Positions 54,582 to 62,468 of a stretch of DNA of 64,000 nucleotides are shown here, one piece after another; position 1 is the first letter of the stretch; each line of letters begins with the position of its first letter. The DNA is taken from the NCBI RefSeq assembly GCF_900115245.1, contig NZ_FOVT01000012.1, positions 1 to 64,000 of the forward strand, written 5' to 3'. A program made the translations under genes and the position numbers. This stretch comes from Mesorhizobium sp. NFR06 (GTDB lineage Bacteria; Pseudomonadota; Alphaproteobacteria; Rhizobiales; Rhizobiaceae). The notes under the pieces were generated by a model, which saw only the letters and a program-made list of their open reading frames with translations, did not search any database and was not told where the DNA came from.

Positions 54582-55052
54582 GACCCACAGACCCTTTTCT
54601 GTTACAGGCGCCCCTGCTGCCAGGCGGCGCTTGATCTTTTGTCGTTTGTGAATGCAGCTCCCACTCTAAGGCCCACTTCCGGACCCGCATCGGTTGCCGA
54701 TGCGCTGCCTCCCATTCACGAAACGCATCGAAGGCGATTATTCCTGTGAGGTCAAGGGAAATGACCGAATCCCGACAGGTTTGAAAAGCAATTGCCGCAA
54801 ATGCCTGAATTGCGGACATGAGCACCAGGAAATCGGCAGACCATGCGAACAAATCAGTCAAGTTGCGCCGTCGCGAATCCATCGCCCGGCGGTGAAATCC
54901 GCTTCTGCAATGGGCCTGCTTTATTGAGGGTGCGGGCCGTTGGATTGGCCCAGCGAAAGACCGGCTTTTGGCGGGCCCGGCGCGGTTGCGCGGGCTTTGC
55001 CGCCGCTTTATGGCTGATCTCCTGAGATCATTCGACAGGCGACGAACGAACC
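54582..55052. promoter_or_regulatory. Divergent aapJ/metC control region
   Basis: A 471-bp gap without a convincing gene. It contains a perfect hairpin GCATCGG-TTG-CCGATGC (54687-54703) in the aapJ leader, and CCGCAA...TTGCGG (54796-54816). Promoters for both divergent operons must lie here, but no site is certain; short plus-strand frames have no ribosome site or family match. Confidence 0.5.
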
Positions 55053-56219
55053 ATGGCTAAAGACGGCATCGAAATGGGCATCAACACGCTGCTCGCGCAT
55101 TCCGGCAACAATCCGGGTGACTATTTCGGCTTCGTCAACCCGCCGGTCGTGCACGCCTCGACCGTGATTTATCCCGACGCCGCGTCGATGGCCGGGCGCA
55201 ACCAGAAATACACCTATGGCACGCGCGGCACGCCGACGATGGACGCGCTCACGCTCGCCGTCGATGCGCTGGAGGGCTCGGCAGGCACCATCGCGGTGCC
55301 TTCGGGGCTGGCGGCGGTGACGGTGCCGCTCCTGACCTTCCTTGGCGCCGGCGATCACCTGTTGATCGTCGACAGCGTCTACCATCCGACGCGTCACTTC
55401 GCCGACACGGTGCTGAAGCGCCTGGGCGTCGAGGTCGAATATTACGAGCCACGCATCGGCGCCGGCATTGCATCGCTGATCAAGCCCAACACCAAGGTGG
55501 TGTTCACCGAATCGCCGGGATCGAACACCTACGAGGTGCAGGACATTCCCGCGATCGCCAAGGCAGCGCGTGCCGCAGGCGCGATCGTGATGATGGACAA
55601 CACCTGGGCGACGCCGCTCTATTTCAAGCCGCTCGATCACGGCGTCGACATCTCCATCCATGCGGCGACGAAATATCCTGCCGGCCATTCCGACGTGCTG
55701 CTCGGCACGGTGTCGGCCAATGAGGCCTGCTGGACGAAGCTCTATGACGGCTTCTGCGCGCTGGGTTGCTGTTCGGGTCCCGACGACGTCTACCAGGTGC
55801 TGCGCGGCCTGCGCACGTTGGGGGTCAGGCTCGAGCGCCACCGCAAGAGCGCGCTCGATATCGCGCGCTGGCTGGAAGAGCAGCCCGGCGTCGCGCAGGT
55901 TCTGCACCCGGCGCTGGAAAGCCATCCCGACCATGCTCTCTGGAAGCGCGATTTCTGCGGCTCGAGCGGCGTCTTCTCGATCGTGCTCAACGGCGGCGGG
56001 CAAAAAGCGCAGCACGCCTTCCTCGACGCGCTCAAGATCTTCGGCCTCGGCTATTCCTGGGGCGGCTACGAGAGTCTCGCCGTTCCGGTCTTCCTCGGCG
56101 ACCGCACGATAGCCAGAGGCGCCTATGCCGGCCCGCTGATCCGCTTGCAGATCGGGCTGGAGGACGTCGAGGACCTCAAGGCCGACATTCTGCGCGGGCT
56201 CGCCGCCGCCGCCGGCTGA
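55053..56219 (+). CDS. metC: Cystathionine beta-lyase
   Basis: A 388-aa Cys/Met-metabolism PLP enzyme (gamma-family) that cleaves cystathionine to homocysteine in methionine synthesis. The PLP lysine is K207 (SIHAATKYPAGHSD) with Asp182 (MDNTWATP) holding the pyridine. YTYGTRGTPTMDAL at about 53-66 is the substrate-side motif, and GYSWGGYESL near residue 330 is typical of MetC-type lyases. The ATG at 55053 is the only sensible start. It is divergent from aapJ; no methionine riboswitch was seen. Confidence 0.93.
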   Translation: MAKDGIEMGINTLLAHSGNNPGDYFGFVNPPVVHASTVIYPDAASMAGRNQKYTYGTRGTPTMDALTLAVDALEGSAGTIAVPSGLAAVTVPLLTFLGAGDHLLIVDSVYHPTRHFADTVLKRLGVEVEYYEPRIGAGIASLIKPNTKVVFTESPGSNTYEVQDIPAIAKAARAAGAIVMMDNTWATPLYFKPLDHGVDISIHAATKYPAGHSDVLLGTVSANEACWTKLYDGFCALGCCSGPDDVYQVLRGLRTLGVRLERHRKSALDIARWLEEQPGVAQVLHPALESHPDHALWKRDFCGSSGVFSIVLNGGGQKAQHAFLDALKIFGLGYSWGGYESLAVPVFLGDRTIARGAYAGPLIRLQIGLEDVEDLKADILRGLAAAAG

Positions 56220-56356
56220 CGGGTGCCGGCGGCCGCATGCAGCGGCAGACAGGCGTGGGTCGAGGCGGTAGGATGGCCGGGCAACCAACTCGGGAACCTT
56301 TTGCCGGCAGGCGCGTCCAATTGAGGATGCAACGGCTGCCGGGAGATCGGAGCGAG

Positions 56357-57055
56357 ATGAGAAGGCCCGCGATTGAAGCCGCCGAGATCGGTGCGGCCGA
56401 GGCCGGCGACCTGGCGCTGGTGCGCAGGGCACTTGCGCGGGAACCGGATGCGTTCCGCGCCATCATCAAAACGTACAACCAGCGGCTCTACCGCATCGCG
56501 CGTGGCGTGATGCGCAACGACGCCGAGGCCGAGGACGTCGTCCAGGAGGCCTACATGCGCGCCTTCGCCAGTCTCGGCGCCTTTCGCGGCGAGGCCTCTT
56601 TGTCCACCTGGCTGTCGCGTATCGTCATCAACGAAGCCCTCGGCCGGCTGCGCAAGCGCAAGCGCCTCGTGGCGATGCCTGAAAACCCGGAGGCGCAGAT
56701 CATCCGGTTTCCCCTAAACCCAAGTGAGTCGAACCCAGGCGACGATCCGGAGCGGACGATGGCGCAGCGGCAGATCCTCGGGCTCGTCGAACGCGCGACC
56801 GACAGCCTTCCCGATGTCTACCGCACCGTTTTCGTCGCCAGAGTCATAGAGGGCTTGAGCATCGAGGAAACCGCCGACCTTCTGGGCGTGCGGCCCGAGA
56901 CCGTGAAGACGAGGCTGCACCGGGCGCGTGCCCTGGTGCGCAAGGCACTGGACGACGAGATCGGCCCGGTGCTGCTCGACGCCTTCCCCTTCGCCGGCCG
57001 ACGCTGCGAACGGCTGACCCAGGCGGTGATGAAGCGTCTGGGGTTCGGCGATTGA
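56357..57055 (+). CDS. ECF-like RNA polymerase sigma factor
   Basis: A 232-aa sigma-70 family protein, longer than a simple ECF factor. Sigma-2: AFRAIIKTYNQRLYRIARGVMRNDAEAEDVVQEAYMRAFASL (about 36-77). Sigma-4: LPDVYRTVFVARVIEGLSIEETADLLGVRPETVKTRLHRARALVR (about 157-201). GGAGCGAG before the ATG at 56357 sets the start; frames further upstream are open but run back into metC. No anti-sigma gene is adjacent. The next genes encode DUF4142 and a cupredoxin, so it may control an envelope or redox stress response. Confidence 0.85.
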   Translation: MRRPAIEAAEIGAAEAGDLALVRRALAREPDAFRAIIKTYNQRLYRIARGVMRNDAEAEDVVQEAYMRAFASLGAFRGEASLSTWLSRIVINEALGRLRKRKRLVAMPENPEAQIIRFPLNPSESNPGDDPERTMAQRQILGLVERATDSLPDVYRTVFVARVIEGLSIEETADLLGVRPETVKTRLHRARALVRKALDDEIGPVLLDAFPFAGRRCERLTQAVMKRLGFGD

Positions 57056-57057
57056 GG

Positions 57058-57115
57058 TCGTCATCCTCGGGCGCAGCGGAAAGCGAAGCTGACGCGTAGC
57101 CCGAGGACCCATGCC
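57058..57115. repeat. Dispersed repeat, single copy of the TCATCCTCGGGC type
   Basis: TCATCCTCGGGCGCAGCGG ... GCCCGAGGACCCATGCC resembles the arms of the 14635-14850 palindrome. CCTCGGGC/GCCCGAGG (57065-57072, 57099-57106) make an 8-bp stem. It lies directly after the sigma factor gene and could act as a stop. Confidence 0.6.
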
Positions 57116-57312
57116 CTGCCATCGGCCAAGGGATGCGGCGGTCGAGAAGCGCCTCGCGCAAATCTCCGTAACAGGTCTCACGAACAATGCAGGACCATCG
57201 TGTCCCTGCAGAATCTCCCCATTTCCCGGGAACGTTTCGCTCCTGCCCGCATCCAATGGCAGTCAACCACAAATGAAGCCCGAAGCCATGCGCGCCGGGC
57301 GAAGGAGATGCC

Positions 57313-57837
57313 ATGTTCATGCGATCGACCACCGCCCTCGCCGCCGTTCTCTTCGTGGGCGCCGCGCCGCTGGCGCTCGCCGCCGAAAAGCCCACCGACC
57401 CGCAGATCGCCCACATCGCCTACACGGCCGGCACGATTGATATCGAGGCGGCGAAACAGGCGATCAAGAAATCGAAAAACAAGGAGGTCGTCGCCTTTGC
57501 CAAGGACATGGAGCGCGACCATGCGGCGGTGAACAAGCAGGCGCTCGACCTGGTGAAGAAGCTGAAAGTCACGCCCGAGGACAATGACACCAGCAAGGCG
57601 CTGGCCAAGGCGGCGAAGGAAGAGCGCGCCAAGCTGGAGAAGCTCAAGGGTGCCGACTTCGACAAGGCCTATATCGACAACGAAGTGGCCTATCATAAGC
57701 AGGTCGACAGCGCGCTCGAGACCCTGCTCATCCCCTCGGCCAGCAATGCGGAGTTGAAGAGCCTGCTGGAGACCGGCCTGAAAATCTTCCAGGGGCATGA
57801 GCAACATGCCGAACATGTCGCCGGCATGTTGAAATGA
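57313..57837 (+). CDS. DUF4142 (ferritin-like) secreted protein
   Basis: A 174-aa protein with a signal peptide (MFMRSTTALAAVLFVGAAPLALA, cleaved near residue 23) and a DUF4142 four-helix domain (AYIDNEVAYHKQVDSALETLLIPSASNAELKSLL and GHEQHAEHVAGML). The domain is ferritin-like in fold, but no iron ligands are obvious. It is found in many alphaproteobacteria near sigma factors and stress genes. AGGAGATGCC before the ATG supports the start. Its stop overlaps the ATG of the cupredoxin gene (ATGA). Confidence 0.87.
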   Translation: MFMRSTTALAAVLFVGAAPLALAAEKPTDPQIAHIAYTAGTIDIEAAKQAIKKSKNKEVVAFAKDMERDHAAVNKQALDLVKKLKVTPEDNDTSKALAKAAKEERAKLEKLKGADFDKAYIDNEVAYHKQVDSALETLLIPSASNAELKSLLETGLKIFQGHEQHAEHVAGMLK

Positions 57838-58217
57838 GGCCGCTAAATTGCTTTGACGCAATTCCGGACGGACGGCTGCGGCGAAGTCGCCGAGCCCAAC
57901 CGTTTCACATTTTTCCTGGAATCGCTGTGGCCGCGCTGGCGCTGGCACTCAGCGCCTCGCCGGCGCTCGCGGCGACGATCGAGGTGACGATCGACAAGCT
58001 GGTGTTTTCGCCGTCAAGCGTTCAGGCCAAGGTTGGCGATACGATCGAATGGACGAACAAGGACGTGATTGCCCACACCGCGACGGTGAAAGGCGGCTGG
58101 GATGTGATGATCCCGGCAAAGTCGAAGGGCAAGGTGACGCTGAAGGCGCCGGGAGCTGTCGACTATTTCTGCCGCTTCCATCCCAACATGAAGGGCCATG
58201 TCGCGGTAACCCCTTGA
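57834..58217 (+). CDS. Cupredoxin (plastocyanin/amicyanin-like copper protein)
   Basis: A 127-aa type I copper protein exported to the periplasm. The copper ligands are visible as His81 (VIAHTATV), Cys113, His116 and Met119 (YFCRFHPNMKGHV). It should carry single electrons. The N-terminus is odd: residues about 7-30 are encoded by a dispersed repeat (57853-57923), which provides an arginine-rich region before the hydrophobic signal VAALALALSASPALA. A GTG at 57927 could be the ancestral start. The gene overlaps DUF4142 by 4 nt. Confidence 0.86.
   Translation: MRPLNCFDAIPDGRLRRSRRAQPFHIFPGIAVAALALALSASPALAATIEVTIDKLVFSPSSVQAKVGDTIEWTNKDVIAHTATVKGGWDVMIPAKSKGKVTLKAPGAVDYFCRFHPNMKGHVAVTP
57853..57923. 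repeat. Dispersed repeat inside the cupredoxin gene
   Basis: TTGACGCAATTCCGGACGGA ... CATTTTTCCTGGAATCG, read in reverse, matches 61213-61285 at most positions, including GGGCTCGGCGACTTCGCC and CCGTCCGGAATTGCG. It codes for the N-terminal part of the cupredoxin precursor. A related ending occurs at 30980-31017. Confidence 0.82.
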
Positions 58218-58248
58218 TCCGAGCTTCCGTTTGGTCCGCCATCCCCGA

Positions 58249-58273
58249 GAACGAGGCGCGTCGCGCCTCGTTC
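58249..58273 (+). terminator. Hairpin after the cupredoxin gene
   Basis: GAACGAGGCGC-GTC-GCGCCTCGTTC is a perfect 11-bp stem 32 nt past the stop. No clear T-tract follows. The rest of the 58218-58577 gap shows no gene or clear site. Confidence 0.55.
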
Positions 58274-58577
58274 GACTTGACGGCGATCGTCTTCAAGCCG
58301 GAGCAGAGCCGGCATTGCCCGCCAGCCGCCATACGCCGGCGGCGCTCCTGGCCGAAGCAAGCGACATTTCGTCGGCAAGTTGCCGCACCGATTCCGCAAA
58401 CTGTCGCAAGACCCCGGCGCGATTGGCAAAGCCGAGGCCGTTGGTGGCGCCCCCGCAGCTCCGCAGCGCGCAATAATATTCCCTGCATCGCCGACGAAGC
58501 GGATTGGTTTGGCTTTCCAATTTCCGCCTTGGACGGCATTGCCGACGACACAGGATTTCCGTTCCACAGGACCCGCC

Positions 58578-59657
58578 ATGGCGTTTCGCCTCTTTGTTCC
58601 GATCCTGGCCGGCGCGACGCTGCGCGAGCGGCTGATCGCCTGCATCGGTGCGACCGTCGGTATCGCGCTCACCGGCATGATCAGCGGGTTTGCCATGGGC
58701 AGCGGCCCGCATGTGGCGCTGCTGGTGGCGCCGATGGGCGCTTCCGCCGTGCTGCTCTTTGCCGTGCCGTCGAGCCCGCTGGCGCAGCCTTGGTCGATCA
58801 TCGGAGGCAACACGATATCGGCGCTGGTCGGCGTGACGGTGGCGCATTTCGTGCACGACACGGTGATCGCCTCCGGCCTCGCGGTGGCGCTGGCGATCGC
58901 CGCCATGTCGTTCACGCGCTCACTGCATCCGCCGGGCGGCGCCGCGGCGCTCACCGGCGTGCTCGGCGGGCCGGCGGTTGCCGCTGCCGGCTTTCTGTTT
59001 CCCTTCGTGCCGGTGGCGCTGAATTCGATGATCCTGGTCGCGCTCGGCTTCCTTTTTCATAAACTGTCGCGGCGCAACTATCCCCATGTGCATCTACCCG
59101 CCGCCGGTGGCCACGGCACCACCGACCGGCCGCCGGCCGAGCGCGTCGGCTTCCGACCCGAGGATGTCGATGCCGCGCTCTCGGCGCTCGACGAGACCTT
59201 CGACATCGACCGTGACGACCTCGAGCGCCTGTTGCGCCAGGTCGAGTTGCAGGCAATGGTGCGCTCGCAGCGCACGCTGCTTTGCCGGGACATCATGTCC
59301 TGCGACGTGATCTCGGTGCCGGATACGGCCTCCGCCGACGAGGCGCGCAGACAACTGATCGACCACAACATCCGCACCTTGCCGGTCGTCGACGCGGACG
59401 ACCGGCTCACCGGCGCGGTCGGTCTGCGCGAGCTGACAAGAGCGACCGACACGGTCAAAGGGGTGATGTCGAAGGCCGGCACGGCCTCACCCGACACGCC
59501 GGCGATGAGCCTGCTGCCGGCGCTGACAGACGGCCGCAGCCATGCCGTGGTGATCGTCGATGGCGAGCGGCGCATTCTGGGCCTGATCACCCAGACCGAC
59601 CTGCTGGCGGCAGCGGCGCGGGTTCAGGCGCCTGCGCCATTCAAGGCAGTGGCATAA
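58578..59657 (+). CDS. HPP-family membrane protein with C-terminal CBS pair
   Basis: A 359-aa protein. The N-terminal 160 residues carry four to five hydrophobic helices with the HPP motif (SLHPPGGAAAL, His117-Pro119). A linker (about 165-235) leads to two CBS domains (DIMSCDVISVPDTASADEARRQLIDHNIRTLPVVDADDRL and the later VVIVDGERRILGLITQTDLL), which usually bind adenosyl ligands. HPP proteins have been linked to nitrite transport in plastids and cyanobacteria. The ATG at 58578 follows ACCCGCC without a strong ribosome site; the frame is open upstream. The role here is unknown. Confidence 0.88.
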   Translation: MAFRLFVPILAGATLRERLIACIGATVGIALTGMISGFAMGSGPHVALLVAPMGASAVLLFAVPSSPLAQPWSIIGGNTISALVGVTVAHFVHDTVIASGLAVALAIAAMSFTRSLHPPGGAAALTGVLGGPAVAAAGFLFPFVPVALNSMILVALGFLFHKLSRRNYPHVHLPAAGGHGTTDRPPAERVGFRPEDVDAALSALDETFDIDRDDLERLLRQVELQAMVRSQRTLLCRDIMSCDVISVPDTASADEARRQLIDHNIRTLPVVDADDRLTGAVGLRELTRATDTVKGVMSKAGTASPDTPAMSLLPALTDGRSHAVVIVDGERRILGLITQTDLLAAAARVQAPAPFKAVA

Positions 59658-59668
59658 AGGGCAGCCGA

Positions 59669-60541
59669 TCACCCCGGCATATCGCCGCCTGCCGTGCGGT
59701 CGAGCCATCGCTTGGCTCGTCTTGCCTCAGCGGGCCAGGTGACATGCGTCCACGAACCGTCATAGACCGCTTGCCGCCGCTCGATCCACGCGCTCAAGCC
59801 TTCGCGCAGGTCCGCTGTCGGGGCCACGCGGGCGAATTGCTCGGCTTCGACCAGCAGACCTTCCGCGATGCTCGAGTTGATGCCGCGCGCCACCGCGGTG
59901 AGGATGCTGGCGACCGCCGTCGGTGAATAGCCGAGAATGCGACGGACAAGGTCGAAGGCCGCTCGCATCAGCTCGGCATGCGGCACGACCTGGTTGACGA
60001 GGCCGAGCTCGGCTGCGCGCGCCGGCGAAAACGCATCGCCCGTCAGCAGCAGTTCCAGCGCACGTTTGCGTCCCGCAAGTCTAGGCAGGCGCTGCGTGCC
60101 GCCGAAAGTCGGCGGCATGGCGAGCCTGATCTCGGGTTTGGCGAACAAGGCGCGCTCGCTGGCGATGGCCAGCGGCACGGCTTCGGTGATCTCGCAGCCG
60201 CCACCGAAGGCGATGCCGTTGACGGCGGCGATGACGGGCTTGCGAAAGGCTTCGAGCCGCGCCGTCAGGCGCTGGCCGCGCATGACGAAATCGCGCAGCG
60301 CGGCATCGGTGCCTTCTGCCACGCTCAACGAGAATTCGTGGATATCGGCGCCGGCGGAGAAGGCGCGATCCCCTGCCCCTGTGAGGATGACGGCGCGCAC
60401 GCCGTCATCCGTCTCGATCAGGTCGAGGAGCGAAAGCAGCCGGTCGATCAGCGCGTAGTTCAGCGCGTTCAGCTTGTCGGGGCGGTTGAGGGTGAGGATC
60501 GCGACGCGGTCGCGCGTCTCGCTCAGCACGAGTTCGGTCAT
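59669..60541 (-). CDS. Enoyl-CoA hydratase/isomerase family protein
   Basis: A 290-aa crotonase-fold enzyme. The oxyanion-hole segment AFSAGADIHEF (about 63-73) and the GGG loop GIAFGGGCEITEAVPLAIASE (about 109-129) are clear. The second catalytic Glu region is PEIRLAMPPTFGGTQRLPRLAG (about 138-159). It hydrates or isomerises an acyl-CoA; the exact CoA ester is not identifiable. It diverges from a TetR gene 77 bp away, which probably controls it, and is convergent with HPP-CBS. Confidence 0.9.
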   Translation of the reverse strand: MTELVLSETRDRVAILTLNRPDKLNALNYALIDRLLSLLDLIETDDGVRAVILTGAGDRAFSAGADIHEFSLSVAEGTDAALRDFVMRGQRLTARLEAFRKPVIAAVNGIAFGGGCEITEAVPLAIASERALFAKPEIRLAMPPTFGGTQRLPRLAGRKRALELLLTGDAFSPARAAELGLVNQVVPHAELMRAAFDLVRRILGYSPTAVASILTAVARGINSSIAEGLLVEAEQFARVAPTADLREGLSAWIERRQAVYDGSWTHVTWPAEARRAKRWLDRTAGGDMPG

Positions 60542-60592
60542 GACTTATCCTTTCCGGCGGTCGGCGGGAAGGGAGCACGCTTTCGATTGCTT

Positions 60593-60614
60593 GTATATTC
60601 ACTAGGCGGTATAC
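60593..60614. promoter_or_regulatory. Candidate TetR operator between crotonase and TetR genes
   Basis: GTATA (60593-60597) and TATAC (60610-60614) flank TTCACTAGGCGG in the 77-bp divergent gap, 5 bp before the TetR ATG. TATAC-type ends with a central CTAG are common in TetR operators. Confidence 0.45.
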
Positions 60615-60618
60615 TTAC

Positions 60619-61233
60619 ATGATGAGCGAACAGCCCAATCCCACCCGAAAGCGCCTCGTCGACGCAGCGACCAAGCTCTTCTATGCCGAAGGCATCGGAC
60701 GCGTCAGCGTCGACGCCGTGGCTGAAAAAGCAGGACTCACCAAGCGCACGCTCTACTACCATTTCAAGAGCAAGGACGATCTGATCGCGGCCTATCTCGA
60801 CGGTCGCGACCAGCCTAACCTCGAGCAGATGGCAGGCTGGTTCGACGCGGCGGGAGGCGGAGCGGACAAAAAGGTCGAGGCTATCTTCACCAACCTGGCG
60901 CGGGTGGCCCGCCATCCCAAATGGAAGGGTTGCGGCTTCCTGCGCACGGCTGCCGAGTTGGCGGCGATGCCTGGGCATCCGGCGGTGAAGGCTGGAGCAC
61001 GCCACAAGACCAATTTCGAGAAATGGCTGGCCGAGGCGCTTTCAAGCCACCATGTCGGCGCGGCGAAGATGCTGGCGCGCGAGATCGTGCTTTTGATGGA
61101 CGGCGCCTTTTCGTGCATGCTGATCCATCACAATCCCGACTATGTCACCGCCGCCGGCCACGCCGCCGCGACGCTGATACGGGCGAGGATGGCGAGCGAA
61201 GGCGCTCACAGCCATTCCAGGAAAAGTGCTTGA
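60619..61233 (+). CDS. TetR/AcrR-family regulator
   Basis: A 204-aa TetR protein. The HTH is RKRLVDAATKLFYAEGIGRVSVDAVAEKAGLTKRTLYYHFKSKDDLIAAYL (residues about 10-60), and the C-terminal domain contains GCGFLRTAAELAAMPGHPA. It is divergent from the crotonase gene and likely its repressor. The last codons and the stop come from a dispersed repeat copy (61213-61285), so the natural C-terminus may have been altered. The start could be at 60619 or the ATG at 60622. Confidence 0.87.
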   Translation: MMSEQPNPTRKRLVDAATKLFYAEGIGRVSVDAVAEKAGLTKRTLYYHFKSKDDLIAAYLDGRDQPNLEQMAGWFDAAGGGADKKVEAIFTNLARVARHPKWKGCGFLRTAAELAAMPGHPAVKAGARHKTNFEKWLAEALSSHHVGAAKMLAREIVLLMDGAFSCMLIHHNPDYVTAAGHAAATLIRARMASEGAHSHSRKSA

Positions 61234-61285
61234 CGGGGTGGGCTCGGCGACTTCGCCACGGCCTTCCGTCCGGAATTGCGCAAAA
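61213..61285. repeat. Dispersed repeat overlapping the TetR gene 3' end
   Basis: CATTCCAGGAAAAGTGCTTG ... CCGTCCGGAATTGCGCAAAA is an inverted copy of 57853-57923. It provides the last TetR codons (HSRKSA) and the TGA stop at 61231. Confidence 0.82.
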
Positions 61286-61343
61286 AACGGTTCGGCGAGG
61301 CCGCGAACGCCGAACCGCTCTGGTGGGGCCTCACCAAAACAAG

Positions 61344-61366
61344 CAAGGCCCCTCGTAGGGGCCTTG
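61344..61366 (-). terminator. Terminator of the sugar ABC operon
   Basis: CAAGGCCCCT-CGT-AGGGGCCTTG is a perfect 10-bp stem, followed on the minus strand by CTTGTTTTGG. It lies 28 nt after the binding-protein stop and also faces the TetR gene end. Confidence 0.85.
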
Positions 61367-61394
61367 CCATCTCAATCTTCGAAGTTCGGCGCGC

Positions 61395-62381
61395 CTACTT
61401 CCCCATCATCGACTTGGCGTTCTCCGCCGTGATCGCGGTGGTGTCCACGGTCACGGTCGCATCCACCGAGGTCGCGCAATCGAGCAGGATCTTCTTCGAC
61501 ATCTCGATCGCTTCCTTGGCGCCGGTTGGATAGGTGAAGGTCGCCGCCCAGTCGCCCTTGGCCACGGCTTCGATGCCGCCGGCCGGGCCTGGCAGGCCGT
61601 CGGTGCCGATGATCTTGACGTCCTTGCCCGCGCCCTTGGCGGCGAGCAGCGCGCCGGCCGCCATCATGTCGTTGGAGGCATAGAGCACCTTGATGTCGGG
61701 ATGCGCCTGCAGCATGGCGGCAAAGGCGGTCTGGGCTTTATCCGGAACCCAGTCGGCGGCCTGCTCGGCGACGATCTGGATCTTGGCATTGCCCTTCACG
61801 CCTTCCTTGAAGCCGTTCAAGCGCTCCACCGCCGGCGTCGAACTCGGCAGGCCTTCCAGCACCGCCGCCTCGCCGCCATCGGGAAGAAGTTTCGTGGCCG
61901 TGAACTTGCCGGCTTCCTCGGCGATCTTGAAATTGTCGCCGCCGATGAAGGCCGTGTAGTCCTTGCCGGGGTCGCCCACTGTCTTGCGGTCAAGCTCGAT
62001 CACCGGGATGCCGGCATCCATGGCGCGCTTCACGGCGGGCGTCAGCGGCGCGGCCTCGAAGGGCGAGATCAGCAGCAGGTCGACCTTCTGGGTGATGAAG
62101 TTGTCGACCTGCGAGGTCTGCGTGTTGACGTTGCCGGCGCCGTCGGCGATCTGCAGCGTGAAGCCGGGCACTTCCTTGGCCGCCGCCGTCAGCTCGTCAT
62201 TGACGTGCTGGCGATAGGGCTCGGCGTTGTTGGCCTGCGAAAAGCCGATGACGAACTGGCCGTCCTTGGCACAGGCCTTGACCATCGGATCGGCGGCCTG
62301 GGCGGCTCCGGCAATGCACAGGCCGGCACCGGCCAGAAGCGCGGTCCGAAGTACGCGCGATCCTCTCTGTGTGGTTCTCAT
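61395..62381 (-). CDS. Sugar ABC transporter substrate-binding protein (CUT2 type)
   Basis: A 328-aa periplasmic binding protein of the ribose/galactose (Peripla_BP_4) class. The signal peptide is MRTTQRGSRVLRTALLAGAGLCIAGAAQA. The mature part has VIGFSQANNAEPYRQHV, VDLLLISPFEAAPLTPAVKRAMDAGIPVIELDRKT and YASNDMMAAGALLA, all family-typical. The closest general resemblance is to YtfQ-like galactofuranose binders, but the sugar is not certain. It is the last gene of the operon ATPase, permease, binding protein. Confidence 0.9.
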   Translation of the reverse strand: MRTTQRGSRVLRTALLAGAGLCIAGAAQAADPMVKACAKDGQFVIGFSQANNAEPYRQHVNDELTAAAKEVPGFTLQIADGAGNVNTQTSQVDNFITQKVDLLLISPFEAAPLTPAVKRAMDAGIPVIELDRKTVGDPGKDYTAFIGGDNFKIAEEAGKFTATKLLPDGGEAAVLEGLPSSTPAVERLNGFKEGVKGNAKIQIVAEQAADWVPDKAQTAFAAMLQAHPDIKVLYASNDMMAAGALLAAKGAGKDVKIIGTDGLPGPAGGIEAVAKGDWAATFTYPTGAKEAIEMSKKILLDCATSVDATVTVDTTAITAENAKSMMGK

Positions 62382-62468
62382 GCTCTCTCTCCTCCTTGTC
62401 TGGCGGGGCGCCAGACCTTTGGTTTCAGTCCGTGATTTCCAGTCCTTGGGAATGCTGCCGCCGGCCTC

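Noticed and set aside
54694..55025. Short plus-strand frames in the aapJ-metC gap
   Set aside because: No ribosome sites, no recognisable domain, and the region is expected to hold two divergent promoters.
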